A stretch of DNA of 64,000 bases from Nocardia africana NBRC 100379 (GTDB lineage: Bacteria > Actinomycetota > Actinomycetes > Mycobacteriales > Mycobacteriaceae), in assembly GCF_001612635.1 (NCBI RefSeq), contig NZ_BDAV01000023.1, forward strand, positions 23,403 to 87,402, written 5' to 3'. Position 1 is the stretch's first letter. The number at the start of each line of letters is the position of its first letter. The position numbers were made by a program, and so were the translations under genes. This document shows positions 39,755 through 47,753 of the stretch, piece after piece. A model generated the notes under the pieces. It saw only the letters and a program-made list of their open reading frames with translations, was not told the DNA's origin and did no database searches.

Positions 39755-39802
39755 TAGTGTACCGACGGAGAGGCCGTCGGAACCGAAAATCAGGAGGCTC
39801 TC

Positions 39803-40531
39803 ATGGGCGAACGCTCCATCACCACGATCAGCATCGGCGGCGAGACCGCCAACTACAACCTGGCGTGGGGGTCGCCGCAATACCAGGTGCCTATGCACGG
39901 CAAATGGGTTGTGGACATGGCCGAGCAGGGCCGCGAGCTCACGATCGAGTCGTGGGAGGCGTGGGCGGCCGACGAGGATCACGATGTCGCCGTCGAGCGG
40001 GTCGGCTACGACGCCGAAAGCGCTGGCGCGCTGCACATGTACATACTCTCGGTGACCGCGAACGGCGAATTCTCCTACTGCTATCGGCACCGGCCCGTTG
40101 GTCGGCCGGAGTGGCTGACCATGCTCGAGTGCGACACCGTCGCGCAGTTGCTCGCGGCCGGGGTCGAATGGGCGGAAAAGTTGCACCGCACAGCGATTCG
40201 ACGCAATGCGTCCACGCCGATGGTGCGCGCGTTCGGTGACGACGTCGAGGCTGCGCGTATTCGTGAGGCGGCATTCGCGGCGATGTATGGCGACACGATC
40301 CCGCCGATCCTGCCCGAGCTCGACACGTTGCCCGAGCCGCGTGCCGAACACAGCGAAGCTGAGCACCTGGCCGAGCGCGTGCGGTATTGCGAGCAGGCGG
40401 CCGCCGAGGGGATGCAGCTTGCCCGAGCCAGTGTCGGCAGTGCCTCCCACCAGGAGATCTACGCCCGGTCGCGCGGGTTGCTGCTGATCTCGCTGCGTGC
40501 GCGAGGCCGACTGCTGGATCTGACGGCGTAA
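39803..40531 (+). CDS. Hypothetical protein of the co-regulated block
   Basis: 242 residues with AGGAGG upstream. N-terminal beta-rich region (TTISIGGETANYNLAWGSPQ, GKWVVDMAEQGRELTIESWE, ALHMYILSVTANGEFSYCYR) followed by helices (DTVAQLLAAGVEWAEKLHRT, IYARSRGLLLISLRARGRLL). No family recognised. It has its own paired-palindrome promoter and terminator. Confidence 0.75.
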   Translation: MGERSITTISIGGETANYNLAWGSPQYQVPMHGKWVVDMAEQGRELTIESWEAWAADEDHDVAVERVGYDAESAGALHMYILSVTANGEFSYCYRHRPVGRPEWLTMLECDTVAQLLAAGVEWAEKLHRTAIRRNASTPMVRAFGDDVEAARIREAAFAAMYGDTIPPILPELDTLPEPRAEHSEAEHLAERVRYCEQAAAEGMQLARASVGSASHQEIYARSRGLLLISLRARGRLLDLTA

Positions 40532-40538
40532 CGGCATC

Positions 40539-40565
40539 GGCCGGGCGGGTAGTAGCCGCCCGGCC
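40539..40565 (+). terminator. Terminator with GTAG-type loop (2)
   Basis: GGCCGGGCGG / CCGCCCGGCC around GTAGTAG, eight bases after the stop at 40531. Confidence 0.8.
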
Positions 40566-40640
40566 CCACCGTGCCAGGGCCCGCAGCGATCACGCCCCAT
40601 CCAGCCGGACGGGGCGTGATCTGTATCACACGCAAGCGCA

Positions 40641-40670
40641 TTGCACGACACTACGGTGTCATAGTACTAT
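40641..40670 (+). promoter_or_regulatory. Paired-palindrome promoter 3 (first palindrome degenerate)
   Basis: TTGCAC, 18-bp spacer, TACTAT. The second palindrome ATAGTACTAT is perfect (40661-40670); the first has decayed to ACGACACTAC but keeps the 16-bp phase. Confidence 0.75.
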
Positions 40671-40711
40671 GGAACTGTAAGCCCGAGAGACCGGCGGAAG
40701 GAGCCGACACC

Positions 40712-41440
40712 ATGAGCGAGATCGATTTCAGCACCCGGTGCCCGCAGAAGTACCGGACTTTGCGACCGCCGGCACCGGGGGCGGTGCTGGAATGTCACGC
40801 CTATCACCGCCACGAACAGTGGGTGTGCCATGTGCTCGACGGTGCGCAGAGCCTGGCCGCGGACCGGGCGTGGACGGCCGAGCTGCGCCGCATCGCCACG
40901 CTGCCGGACGCGATGCGTCGCACCGAGATGCGCCGCCAGCGCATCCACGACGTGGACGCCGATCTGATCGAGCGGTTCGCCGCCGAACACCGGAGCGCTC
41001 AGTGGCAGCTGCTGGACCGATTGGCAGAGCTGGCCGGGCAATTCGATGTGTCTCAGAACCCGCAGGAACTGTGCGCGCAGTATTACGCCCGGCGAGCGGC
41101 GGGTGATTCCGAGCAGATTTTCCGGGCGCAGTTCGCGCTGGCCTGTCGGTTCAACGCCGCGTACTGGGCCAACGGCGGCATCGGTGACGAGCCGATGAAG
41201 GCAGTTGCCGACGCGATCGAATGGCGCTGGCGCGAGCAGTCCGGGCCCGAAGGCCGCGCCGATTGGGACTATCTCGCCGATGCTGTGCATGACTGGGAGC
41301 AGGCTCCGGCGAGTATGGCCCGGTTGGTCGAGCAGATCGCCCACGACGAGGACGAAGGAGCCCGCCCGCTCTCCCCGACCCAGCGGCGCAGCATCATGCA
41401 GGCCCGCGAGCTGACCGGCCACGGCGCGTGGGAGGCGTGA
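40712..41440 (+). CDS. Hypothetical protein of the co-regulated block
   Basis: 242 residues with GGAAGGAG upstream. Mostly helical, Trp- and Arg-rich (VLECHAYHRHEQWVCHVLDG, RTEMRRQRIHDVDADLIERF, ACRFNAAYWANGGIGDEPMK, AVADAIEWRWREQSGPEGRA). No family recognised. Its TGA shares a base with the ATG of the next gene (TGATG). Confidence 0.75.
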   Translation: MSEIDFSTRCPQKYRTLRPPAPGAVLECHAYHRHEQWVCHVLDGAQSLAADRAWTAELRRIATLPDAMRRTEMRRQRIHDVDADLIERFAAEHRSAQWQLLDRLAELAGQFDVSQNPQELCAQYYARRAAGDSEQIFRAQFALACRFNAAYWANGGIGDEPMKAVADAIEWRWREQSGPEGRADWDYLADAVHDWEQAPASMARLVEQIAHDEDEGARPLSPTQRRSIMQARELTGHGAWEA

Positions 41441-41877
41441 TGCGTATCCCGGCTCGACCGAGCAGCGCCCGCCGGGCGGGCGCACTCGCCGTCGCTGTCG
41501 TGGCGGCCGCCGCCGTCGCTCTCGCGGCGTATCTGCTGGCTCGCCGCCCGCAGCGCACCGCCCCGCCCGCACATCCGCGCGCGCAGCACACGCCCCGGTC
41601 ACGCAGCGCGATCCGGGCCCAATTCCGGCCGGAGTTGCTGCGGTCGCACTGCGAACGCCTCGAGGACATCGACGAATCCGACTTGCTGGCCGAGTATCAG
41701 CGCGCCCATCGCGCGGCCGAGCGGGCACGAAGGCTGCCGTTCGACCGCGCCGACCCGGAATCGCTGCAATTGTGGAGCGGTCACCGCGACGCCCTGGCCG
41801 CCGAGGCCGCCCGCCGGTACGCGCTGGGTCTGTCCCCCGAGGCGGCATCCCCCACCGCGTCGAGAAACCGCGCGTGA
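41440..41877 (+). CDS. Single-pass membrane protein
   Basis: 145 residues. Basic N-terminus, one membrane helix (GALAVAVVAAAAVALAAYLL), then a cytoplasmic Arg-rich region (RSRSAIRAQFRPELLRSHCE, LLAEYQRAHRAAERARRLPF, LAAEAARRYALGLSPEAA). Translationally coupled to the gene ending at 41440. Followed by a GTGACCTGC / GCAGGTCAC hairpin (41874-41901). No family recognised. Confidence 0.7.
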   Translation: MRIPARPSSARRAGALAVAVVAAAAVALAAYLLARRPQRTAPPAHPRAQHTPRSRSAIRAQFRPELLRSHCERLEDIDESDLLAEYQRAHRAAERARRLPFDRADPESLQLWSGHRDALAAEAARRYALGLSPEAASPTASRNRA

Positions 41878-41912
41878 CCTGCCACTTGTGATGCAGGTCA
41901 CACGCTCCACAT

Positions 41913-41942
41913 TTGCATAGTACTATGGTGACGTAGTACTAT
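41913..41942 (+). promoter_or_regulatory. Paired-palindrome promoter 4
   Basis: TTGCAT, 18-bp spacer, TACTAT; palindromes centred 41921.5 and 41937.5, identical to promoter 1 across the core. The -10 covers an ATG at 41941, which therefore cannot be the start; ATG 41986 is used. Confidence 0.85.
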
Positions 41943-41985
41943 GAATGTATCGGCGGAAGGGCCGCCGAGGGAAAGGGCAAAGGTT

Positions 41986-42252
41986 ATGAGCTTGGTTCTG
42001 GTGGACGTGACCGACACGGCAGCGGCGATGGGCTTCCGGTGCACGGTCCGCGTCGACAGCGCGATCGCGCCGGCAGACGTCGCTCAGGTACTCGAGGCCG
42101 CCCGCGCGGCGGCCGCCGACATCAGCGCGCCCGTGCGCCGAGTGCCGTTCCGGATCGTCAGCGTCGAGGCCGGAGTGATCGAGGCCGTTCCGCTGGAACT
42201 GGTGCTCGGCGTCGACCCGCTCGGACGCCCGGCAGCGGCAATCCTGGCGTGA
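41986..42252 (+). CDS. Small hypothetical protein upstream of the ParB-like gene
   Basis: 88 residues with AAAGG upstream. An N-terminal strand (SLVLVDVTDTAAAMGFRCTV) and a helix (ADVAQVLEAARAAAADISAP) are followed by strands (RRVPFRIVSVEAGVIEAVPL). No Cys; no family recognised. A strong terminator separates it from the ParB-like gene. Confidence 0.65.
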   Translation: MSLVLVDVTDTAAAMGFRCTVRVDSAIAPADVAQVLEAARAAAADISAPVRRVPFRIVSVEAGVIEAVPLELVLGVDPLGRPAAAILA

Positions 42253-42313
42253 ACCTCACGCGAGGGCCGGAGGCGCGAGCGCCCCCGCGTGAATCCCCCA
42301 CCCAGCCAACACA

Positions 42314-42350
42314 AAAGGCACCGGGTAGGTAGTAGCTACCCGGTGCCTTT
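42314..42350 (+). terminator. Terminator with GTAG-type loop (3)
   Basis: AAAGGCACCGGGTAG / CTACCCGGTGCCTTT around GTAGTAG, perfect 15-bp arms, 33 bases before the ParB-like ATG. It may attenuate read-through into that gene, which has no paired-palindrome promoter of its own. Confidence 0.85.
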
Positions 42351-42382
42351 CAACCCAGGATCGTACGCGAAAGGCACTACGG

Positions 42383-44074
42383 ATGACAACGACCGAGAAG
42401 ACCAGCGAGGCGCAGGCGCAGGCCGCCGCGCCCGTGCCCCAGGCCGGAGATGTGGCCGCGCAGGTGGTGTGGCTCAAGACCGAGGACCTGGTCATAGCCA
42501 AGAATCGCAAGACCGACGCGGAGAAGGTGCGAACACTGGCCCCGTCGATCAAGCAGCACGGCAACTTCGTTGCGGTGCAAGTGATTCCCCGCAGCGACGG
42601 CCGCTACGACGTGCGCGACGGTGCACACCGCGTCCAGGCCGCCCGCAAGGCCAAAGTGCAGCTGATGAAGGCCGAAATCGTCAGCGCCGAAACCGATCTG
42701 GACGAGAAGGCCGCCGAGCTGGCGCGGCTGGATCGGCAGTTCAACACTGGCAAGCACGTCAACCCGTTGTCGGCGGCCGCCGAGGCCCAGTTCACCGCCG
42801 AGGCGCTGGACCTGGGGTTAGACGTCGAGGAGGTGGCGAAGCGGTTCGCCGTCGCACCGGAGCGAGTGCGCGCCGCGCGCACTGTGGCCCGCTCGACCGC
42901 CGCCCAGACGCTGGCCGAGGCCACAGACCTGGACCTGATGCAGATTGCCGTGGTCGAGGAATTGGGCAGCGACGATCCGGCCACCGTGGAGCGACTGGTC
43001 AACGCCGCCGAAAGCGGCCAGTTCGAGCACGTGGCCGCGCAGGTGCGTAGCGAGCGCGAGGCCCAGGCTGCTTGGGCGCGAGCCGCCGCCGAGTACCGCG
43101 ACCGCGGATTCACCGTCCGCGAGCAATGGGTGCCGTATCAGGAGTATTCGACATGCACCCCGATGCGGTATCTGCGCACCGCCGACGGTGCCCAAGCCAC
43201 CGAGGAGCACGTGAGCGACCCCGCGCACTGGGTGGTGCAGCTCGATGACGACGAGGAGTTGCGTCACGCCGAGACCGGCGAACCGGTCGAGGAGACGGCG
43301 GTCGATTGGGACACCGACGAGGACCCCGAACGCGAGCCCGCCGAAGGGCTGATGCACGCCAGCCAGGTGCGGTGGGTGACAACGTGGAAACCGCTGTACT
43401 ACTGCACCGATCTGGCCGGGGCCGGTCTGACATCGCTGTTCGGAGGTGGCAACGCCGCCAGCGCCGGGCCGGTCGACGCCGAGGCCGCCGCCAAGGCCGA
43501 AGCTGAACGCAAGCAGGCCGAACGCGCCGCCCGCCGCCGCGTGATCGCGGCCAACCGGTTGGCACGCGCGGCAACGATCGTGCGCCGCGACTGGCTGCGC
43601 GAACGGCTCAGCGGCGCAAAGCCGTTCAAGGGCGCGGCGAAGTTCACCGCCCAGGTGCTCACCGCCGATGCAACCATCATCAGCGAGCACAGCGCGCGTG
43701 ATCTGGCCGCCGACCTGCTCGGACTGACCGGCATCGACCCGGCCGGAAAGCTCGCCAGCACAGGCGCGGAGGTCGCCGAGAAGGGCAGCGACAACCGCGC
43801 GCAGGTGATCGCGTTCGCGCTGGCCGCCGGGGCAGTAGAAGGCCGGATGCAGGCGAAGAAGGCCCGCCCGGAAGACGAAGCACCGAACTACTGGCGCATG
43901 GCGGATCAGGCCGGGAGCAGCGGCCACTACAGCACCCGCACGCAATCTCTGGTCGCCACCTACTTGCAGGTTCTGCGCGAGCAGGGATACGTGGCCGCCC
44001 CGATCGAGCGGGTGCCACTGGGTGAGCTCAGCGCCGACGAGGCGATCCGCGAATCCGAGGGCAGCGAGCAGTAA
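42383..44074 (+). CDS. Large ParB-domain protein
   Basis: 563 residues. Residues 25-110 show a ParB/Spo0J nuclease-fold core (VVWLKTEDLVIAKNRKTDAE, KVRTLAPSIKQHGNFVAVQV, YDVRDGAHRVQAARKAKVQL) with the GxHR motif in place of GERR. An HTH follows (LGLDVEEVAKRFAVAPERVR). The remainder is specific: Trp/Tyr-rich mid-region, coiled segment (AKAEAERKQAERAARRRVIA) and helical C-terminus. It may act in partition, or as the KorB-type or ParB-like NTPase regulators of plasmids. It lies far from parA, so the partition role is uncertain. Confidence 0.82.
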   Translation: MTTTEKTSEAQAQAAAPVPQAGDVAAQVVWLKTEDLVIAKNRKTDAEKVRTLAPSIKQHGNFVAVQVIPRSDGRYDVRDGAHRVQAARKAKVQLMKAEIVSAETDLDEKAAELARLDRQFNTGKHVNPLSAAAEAQFTAEALDLGLDVEEVAKRFAVAPERVRAARTVARSTAAQTLAEATDLDLMQIAVVEELGSDDPATVERLVNAAESGQFEHVAAQVRSEREAQAAWARAAAEYRDRGFTVREQWVPYQEYSTCTPMRYLRTADGAQATEEHVSDPAHWVVQLDDDEELRHAETGEPVEETAVDWDTDEDPEREPAEGLMHASQVRWVTTWKPLYYCTDLAGAGLTSLFGGGNAASAGPVDAEAAAKAEAERKQAERAARRRVIAANRLARAATIVRRDWLRERLSGAKPFKGAAKFTAQVLTADATIISEHSARDLAADLLGLTGIDPAGKLASTGAEVAEKGSDNRAQVIAFALAAGAVEGRMQAKKARPEDEAPNYWRMADQAGSSGHYSTRTQSLVATYLQVLREQGYVAAPIERVPLGELSADEAIRESEGSEQ

Positions 44075-44080
44075 CCACTA

Positions 44081-44124
44081 CCGGGGGCGGTCCGCCACCA
44101 GAACACGGTCCGGCCCGCCCCCGG
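44081..44124 (+). terminator. Hairpin after the ParB-like gene
   Basis: CCGGGGGCGG / CCGCCCCCGG, 10-bp arms with a 24-base loop, six bases after the stop. Confidence 0.6.
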
Positions 44125-44170
44125 GCCCCCCGCCACGCTCTGATAGTGACAGCGGTCACACCCCTTCTGG

Positions 44171-44200
44171 TTGCATAGTACTATGGTCGCATAGTGCTAT
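44171..44200 (+). promoter_or_regulatory. Paired-palindrome promoter 5
   Basis: TTGCAT, 18-bp spacer, TGCTAT; palindromes ATAGTACTAT (44175-44184) and ATAGTGCTAT (44191-44200), 16 bp apart. The -10 ends 41 bases before the ATG at 44242. Confidence 0.85.
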
Positions 44201-44241
44201 GAATGTATACCGAGAAGAGGTCACCACCCGAGGAGGACGCC

Positions 44242-44640
44242 ATGACCAACGCCGCCGCTGCCGACCGGATCATCGAGATCATCGACGACGCGCTCGCCGA
44301 TGACTCGTGGGAACACGGTCCCGACGCGATGCGGTGGGCGCCGGTCGAGGAGCAGCCGGCGCCGCTGTGCGTCGGCGCCGTGGTCGACTACCACGGCTCG
44401 TTGACCAGCGAGTACGGCGAATACGTCGTGGTCGGCATCGACTCCATCAACGGGCGGCTGACCTTGCGTCACTACGACTACCCCGAGATCCGGCTCGACC
44501 GGGTGCGCCGCGCGTCGGTCACCGACACCGGCGAGCGGGCCCCGGTGTGCCAGGAGTGCGGCCACCCCGCAGCCCACCGGTACCGGTCCCATCCCGGGGC
44601 GTGCCCGCGCGTCGGGTGCGAGTGCCCGCATCACGACTGA
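44242..44640 (+). CDS. Small protein with C-terminal Cys/His cluster
   Basis: 132 residues with GAGGAGG upstream. SH3-like beta region (LCVGAVVDYHGSLTSEYGEY, VVVGIDSINGRLTLRHYDYP) followed by CQECGHPAAHRYRSHPGACP and RVGCECPHHD, a likely zinc-binding tail. No family recognised. Probably co-transcribed with the gene at 44728. Confidence 0.7.
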   Translation: MTNAAAADRIIEIIDDALADDSWEHGPDAMRWAPVEEQPAPLCVGAVVDYHGSLTSEYGEYVVVGIDSINGRLTLRHYDYPEIRLDRVRRASVTDTGERAPVCQECGHPAAHRYRSHPGACPRVGCECPHHD

Positions 44641-44727
44641 CCGGCTCCGGCCGAGGCCAGTCACTTGCCTCGGGCACGGCGCGCCCGTGCCCGGGGTTGG
44701 CAACTGGAAGCCGAGAAAGGAAATCCG

Positions 44728-45243
44728 ATGAAGACCGTTATTTTCCGGTGGCGTGAGATCTCCGATCACAGCGCCGTTGTGAACGTGCCCGACAGCTTCG
44801 ACCCCGCGACCGCCACCCCTACCGCACTCACAATCGCGGTATCGGAAATCCCCGACGACGCCGACAGCTACGACGCCGGGCATGTCGAGGCGGTCACCGT
44901 TGCCGAGGTCGATCACCAGCCCGACGCCGAGGTGGTCAACCTTGAGGCGCACCCGGCCGAACCCGCGCCCGAACAGGCCGCCGCGACCGCAGACCCCGCC
45001 CCCGTTCTGGTGGGCTGGCGCGCGCAGAACGAGGACGGAAGCGGCAACACCTACCGCTTCGGCCGGAACTGCATCGATTGCGACCCCACCTACGACCCCA
45101 TGTACCGCACCGGTGTCCCCTGCCGCGACCCGCAGGCCCATGCCTACGTCACCGTCGCCAATTGGCGCACGTTCGGCCACCGCGCCGACGTCGTGCCCGT
45201 CTACGAGACCGCCGCCGATACCGGCCGATCCGGTCAGCCGTAG
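44728..45243 (+). CDS. Hypothetical protein of the co-regulated block
   Basis: 171 residues with AAAGGAAA upstream of the ATG. Beta-rich N-terminus (KTVIFRWREISDHSAVVNVP), Ala/Glu/Pro linker, then a Cys-containing region (YRFGRNCIDCDPTYDPMYRT, GVPCRDPQAHAYVTVANWRT). No family recognised. The frame stays open upstream, but only this ATG has a ribosome-binding site. Confidence 0.7.
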   Translation: MKTVIFRWREISDHSAVVNVPDSFDPATATPTALTIAVSEIPDDADSYDAGHVEAVTVAEVDHQPDAEVVNLEAHPAEPAPEQAAATADPAPVLVGWRAQNEDGSGNTYRFGRNCIDCDPTYDPMYRTGVPCRDPQAHAYVTVANWRTFGHRADVVPVYETAADTGRSGQP

Positions 45244-45246
45244 GAG

Positions 45247-45276
45247 TTGCATAGTGTCATGAGTCCATAGTACTAT
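45247..45276 (+). promoter_or_regulatory. Paired-palindrome promoter 6, leaderless
   Basis: TTGCAT, 18-bp spacer, TACTAT; palindromes centred 45255.5 (ATAGTGTCAT) and 45271.5 (ATAGTACTAT). The -10 ends six bases before the ATG at 45283, so transcription probably starts on the start codon. Confidence 0.82.
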
Positions 45277-45282
45277 GGACTC

Positions 45283-45687
45283 ATGACAGGGAACACGAAT
45301 ATGGATGCCGACGAGCTGACCGCCATCTACGGCGAGCCGATCCACGCCTACACCCGCGCGCAGGCGCTCGAGGACGGAGTCCTCCACGACATCAGCGACC
45401 TGGCTCGCGAAGCCGGATTCCGCCACCCCGTGCACGTCGCGGCGCACGCCTGGGCCGAGGCGATCGCCTGGCCGCACGAGGACCTGTGCCAGGACGAGAC
45501 CGGGCGCACATGGGACGTGCTGACCATGGCCAGGTTCGGAGTGCGCGCGGCGATTCGGCGCGGGCAGGACACCGGGCCGATCGCGTTCAGCGTCGTGCGG
45601 TTTACCGCACCGGGGCAGGAGGAGCCCGAACCGCTCGCGCTGGAATCGAGAGCAAATCACCACGACGAGGAGGGTTACCTGCCATGA
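45283..45687 (+). CDS. DUF6573 family protein
   Basis: 134 residues. The conserved family core is IYGEPIHAYTRAQALEDGVL, HDISDLAREAGFRHPVHVAA, HAWAEAIAWP. It is frequent on actinobacterial plasmids; function unknown. A leaderless start at 45283 is preferred; ATG 45301 is the alternative. The stop overlaps the next ATG (ATGA). Confidence 0.82.
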   Translation: MTGNTNMDADELTAIYGEPIHAYTRAQALEDGVLHDISDLAREAGFRHPVHVAAHAWAEAIAWPHEDLCQDETGRTWDVLTMARFGVRAAIRRGQDTGPIAFSVVRFTAPGQEEPEPLALESRANHHDEEGYLP

Positions 45688-46067
45688 GTCGCGCCCACAT
45701 CACCGTCACCCGCAACGCCGGAACCAAAAGCGATGTGCCCGTACTGATCCGCATCGCCCGTCACGCCGAGCTGACCGGCCCTACCGTCGGCGACCTGCTC
45801 CAGACCCCGGGCGGCCCCCATCGGATCGGGCGACTGTTCAGCGGCGGATTCCAACTCGCCCACGAGAACGGGCGGTTCTACCTGGCCGAGGACGGAATCC
45901 CCCAGCACTCCGGCGGCCTGTCCGCGCCGATGATCGCCGCCCTGGTCGACACCGGCCAGCGCGCCGACACCGAGGCATGGGTATTCGGCCCGGACCGCAC
46001 GCCGAGGACCGTCACCGTGTCGGCGCGGATATGGCGCGTCGCCAGCGCCGACGTCTCCGAGATCTGA
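45684..46067 (+). CDS. Hypothetical protein coupled to the DUF6573 gene
   Basis: 127 residues with GAGGAGG upstream and a 4-base overlap. Beta-rich: HITVTRNAGTKSDVPVLIRI, GDLLQTPGGPHRIGRLFSGG, FQLAHENGRFYLAEDGIPQH. No Cys. No family recognised. Confidence 0.72.
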   Translation: MSRAHITVTRNAGTKSDVPVLIRIARHAELTGPTVGDLLQTPGGPHRIGRLFSGGFQLAHENGRFYLAEDGIPQHSGGLSAPMIAALVDTGQRADTEAWVFGPDRTPRTVTVSARIWRVASADVSEI

Positions 46068-46089
46068 ATCACGCTTGATCAAACAGCGG

Positions 46090-46119
46090 TACCGTAGTAC
46101 TATGAGGACATAGCGCTAC
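46090..46119 (+). promoter_or_regulatory. Paired-palindrome promoter 7
   Basis: Palindromes GTAGTACTAT (46094-46103) and TAGCGCTA (46111-46118), centres exactly 16 bp apart. -35 and -10 hexamers are weaker (TACCGT, CGCTAC). 24 bases before the ATG. Confidence 0.72.
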
Positions 46120-46142
46120 GGTATCGTTTAGGAGGACAGGAC

Positions 46143-47189
46143 ATGGTCGAGTTGACCATCACGCACACCGCCGCCGAAGGCACTCGCATCGAAGGAACCA
46201 GCCGAGGTGATGGCACCTACGAGACCATGGGCACGGTCGAGCGGCGCATCGGCCGGCGGTACTGGATATGGGCCCACGGCCTCGATTGCTGGGTGGTTCG
46301 CAACTCGCGTGACCGCCAACCCAACATGATGGCCATAAACGGGGCCGCCGAGGCGCTGCGCGAGGCCGGACACGAGGTCGCCATCCGCATCGACCGCCGC
46401 CATCGCGCCGCCGCCGAGGCAGCCGCCGACCAGGCCGACCGGCGCCACGCCCGCGCGGGAGCCTTGCGCGACAAGGCTGACCGCCACCAGCGCCGGGCCG
46501 AGGCCGCCGACGCGGCCGCCGACCGAGCGCAGCAGTCGCTGCCCCCCGGCGGCGAACCGATCAAGATCGGTCACCACTCGCAGTGCCGCCACGAGCGAGC
46601 GCACGCACGTGCCGAGCAGACCGCCCGCAAGGCCCGGCAGGCGCGCGCCGACGCCGCCGAGGCCGAGCGCCGGGCACGTGCCGCGGAGCACGCCGCGACC
46701 GTCCCGGACAACCCCGCGACCATTCGTCGGCGCATCGAGCGCCTCGAAGCCGCCCAGCGCGCCGACGAGCGCGCCCGCGACGGCTACACGCGAAATCTGG
46801 GAGTCAACGCCCAGACCGGGCAGACGATCACCGAGGTACACCGGCCCGCGACCGGCGCCTACCGCGAGCAGCTCGACGCCGCCATCGCCCAGCGCGCCGA
46901 CGAGCTCGCCCACCAGCGCGAGCAGCTCGACGCCGCGCGCGCCGCCGGTGCTGTCGTCATCACCGCCTCCATGATCCGGCCCGGCGACCGTGTGCACACC
47001 GGGCGCACCGTGCGCCCCGAGCCCGTGGTGAAGGTCAACAAGACCACCGTGACCCTCGACGTCGAGCCCGGATGGAACAACAAACTCCCCATCAACAAGA
47101 TCACCGGAATCACCAACAGCACCGGCCAGCGGGTCAGTTTCGACGCCGAGGGCCGCCGCAGCGACGAACCCGCCGCCGCACTGCAGTAG
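46143..47189 (+). CDS. DUF3560 plasmid protein
   Basis: 348 residues with TAGGAGGA upstream. N-terminal DUF3560 core (TITHTAAEGTRIEGTSRGDG, RRYWIWAHGLDCWVVRNSRD, AAEALREAGHEVAIRIDRRH). A 150-residue Ala/Arg/Glu coiled coil follows, including DHxx pattern HHSQCRHERAHARAEQTARK, then a C-terminal SH3-like region (SMIRPGDRVHTGRTVRPEPV, VKVNKTTVTLDVEPGWNNKL). The family is plasmid-borne and of unknown function. Confidence 0.82.
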   Translation: MVELTITHTAAEGTRIEGTSRGDGTYETMGTVERRIGRRYWIWAHGLDCWVVRNSRDRQPNMMAINGAAEALREAGHEVAIRIDRRHRAAAEAAADQADRRHARAGALRDKADRHQRRAEAADAAADRAQQSLPPGGEPIKIGHHSQCRHERAHARAEQTARKARQARADAAEAERRARAAEHAATVPDNPATIRRRIERLEAAQRADERARDGYTRNLGVNAQTGQTITEVHRPATGAYREQLDAAIAQRADELAHQREQLDAARAAGAVVITASMIRPGDRVHTGRTVRPEPVVKVNKTTVTLDVEPGWNNKLPINKITGITNSTGQRVSFDAEGRRSDEPAAALQ

Positions 47190-47342
47190 CCCCAGCCCCC
47201 ACGACACGCCGCGAGGAGCAACGACGCTCCCCCGGAGCCCCATCCGATCCACCGTCACCACTTCGAAGGAGCCGAACCCATGTCCGCCGCCACACCCGCC
47301 CCGGCCGCGCCCCGGCCGCCGGCGCACCCGCCGACCCTCCCC

Positions 47343-47372
47343 GTTCCCCGTACTATGGCCCCACAGCACTAT
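47343..47372 (+). promoter_or_regulatory. Paired-palindrome promoter 8
   Basis: CCCGTACTAT and CAGCACTAT, centres 47351.5 and 47367.5 (16 bp apart); degenerate palindromes but the phase is kept. 24 bases before the ATG at 47397. Confidence 0.65.
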
Positions 47373-47396
47373 GGGCGAACGGGAAAGGCGGCAGGT

Positions 47397-47693
47397 ATGC
47401 CGACACAGAAGCAGGCCGAGGACAAGAAGCCCTCGGTGAATAAGGGTCGAATCGGCGCGTACATGACGCCCGAGGAGGCCAGCCGGGTGCGCGCCGCGTA
47501 CCAGAACGGTTGGCTGCAGGACAACTCCGGTAGCTTCTCCGACTTCCTCAAAAGCGTCATCATCGAGGCCGTCGACAAGCTCGAACGCGAGAAGAACAAC
47601 GGCAACGAATGGCCGCCGGTGACCGCCGGAGCGGTGCGCGTCGTCACGCATCAGCAGATCGCCGACAAGCGCCGCGCGGCCGCCGAGGACTGA
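47397..47693 (+). CDS. ParB-type ribbon-helix-helix protein, candidate repressor of the block
   Basis: 98 residues. RIGAYMTPEEASRVRAAYQN, GWLQDNSGSFSDFLKSVIIE, AVDKLEREKNNGNEWPPVTA matches small actinobacterial ParB-like ribbon-helix-helix proteins (strand RIGAYMT, helix A, helix B). Such proteins bind short repeats co-operatively with 8- or 16-bp phasing. Its own promoter carries the paired palindromes, so it is the best candidate in the window for the protein that reads them. The frame extends upstream to 47280, but that part would be encoded across the promoter. Confidence 0.7.
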   Translation: MPTQKQAEDKKPSVNKGRIGAYMTPEEASRVRAAYQNGWLQDNSGSFSDFLKSVIIEAVDKLEREKNNGNEWPPVTAGAVRVVTHQQIADKRRAAAED

Positions 47694-47753
47694 CCACCGC
47701 AGCGCGCCCGGCCAACCCATCCCCGTCACGGTCACCACGGTGACCACCGCCCA

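Noticed and set aside
41941..41985. ATG at 41941 as the start of the small gene before the ParB-like gene
   Set aside because: It lies inside the -10 element TACTAT of promoter 4, so it cannot be in the transcript.
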